Assembly (NCBI GenBank): GCA_013398955.1
Contig: VWPU01004190.1
Span: 62,001 to 126,000 of the forward strand
Direction of reading: 5' to 3'
Source: Callaeas wilsoni
Lineage: Eukaryota > Chordata > Aves > Passeriformes > Callaeidae
DNA length: 64,000 bases
This document shows positions 63,898 through 64,000 of the stretch, in pieces; within the stretch, counting starts at the first letter, position 1; every line of letters begins with the position of its first letter. Position numbers and translations under genes: made by a program. The notes beneath the pieces are model-generated. The model was given only the letters and a program-made list of their open reading frames with translations, was not told the origin of the DNA and did not search any database.

Positions 63898-64000
63898 AAA
63901 TAAAGTTGGAAGGGATTTCAGGAGGTCTCTAGTCCAGCCTCCAGGTCAGAACAAGGTTAGGTCTGAGGTCCAGTCAAGTGTTGAAAAAAAATCCAAGGCT
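63898..64000 (-). repeat. CR1 LINE 3' end, cut by the window edge
   Basis: The sequence opens with a GTTGGAAGGGA-type motif followed by GGTCTCTAGTCCAGCCTCC. This is the reverse complement of the CR1 3' untranslated region. The element continues past base 64000. Confidence 0.7.

Overview
This is vertebrate nuclear DNA, almost certainly from a bird. The window is AT-rich, has introns, and carries many CR1 LINE fragments that are typical of birds and other sauropsids. Two solo LTRs of avian endogenous-retrovirus type are also present. The class of LTR at 53.4-53.9 kb hints at a neoavian bird, but the species cannot be fixed from the sequence.

One gene fills the window: UGGT2 (UDP-glucose:glycoprotein glucosyltransferase 2), on the minus strand. 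Its CpG-island promoter and first exon lie near 61.3-61.6 kb, and transcription runs leftward past base 1. I placed 29 coding exons by matching conceptual translations to the UGGT2 family and then fitting GT/AG splice sites. All reading phases join, with no in-frame stop or frameshift. Together they give 3,485 coding bases, or 1,161 complete residues plus two bases of the next codon. This covers the ER signal peptide, the four thioredoxin-like domains that sense misfolded glycoproteins, and the two beta-sandwich domains. The GT24 catalytic domain and the C-terminal ER-retention signal lie off the left edge.

Layout: 1-24.5 kb holds exons 29 to 15. Between 24.5 and 47 kb are exons 14 to 5, in longer introns with CR1 insertions at 27, 31.7 and 41.8 kb. 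From 47 to 59.3 kb are exons 4 to 2. In this stretch intron 4 holds a decayed reverse-transcriptase-like frame, and the 6.8-kb intron 2 holds a solo LTR and CR1 pieces. From 59.3 to 61.7 kb are intron 1, with two CR1 copies in opposite orientation, then exon 1 and a promoter with three CCAAT boxes. From 61.7 to 64 kb is upstream intergenic DNA with a CR1 at the edge. I saw no second protein-coding gene, no structural RNA gene and no CRISPR array.

The least explained item is the reverse-transcriptase-like frame near 48.5 kb, which resembles DIRS (tyrosine-recombinase) retrotransposons. The promoter architecture and the inverted CR1 pair are also worth checking.
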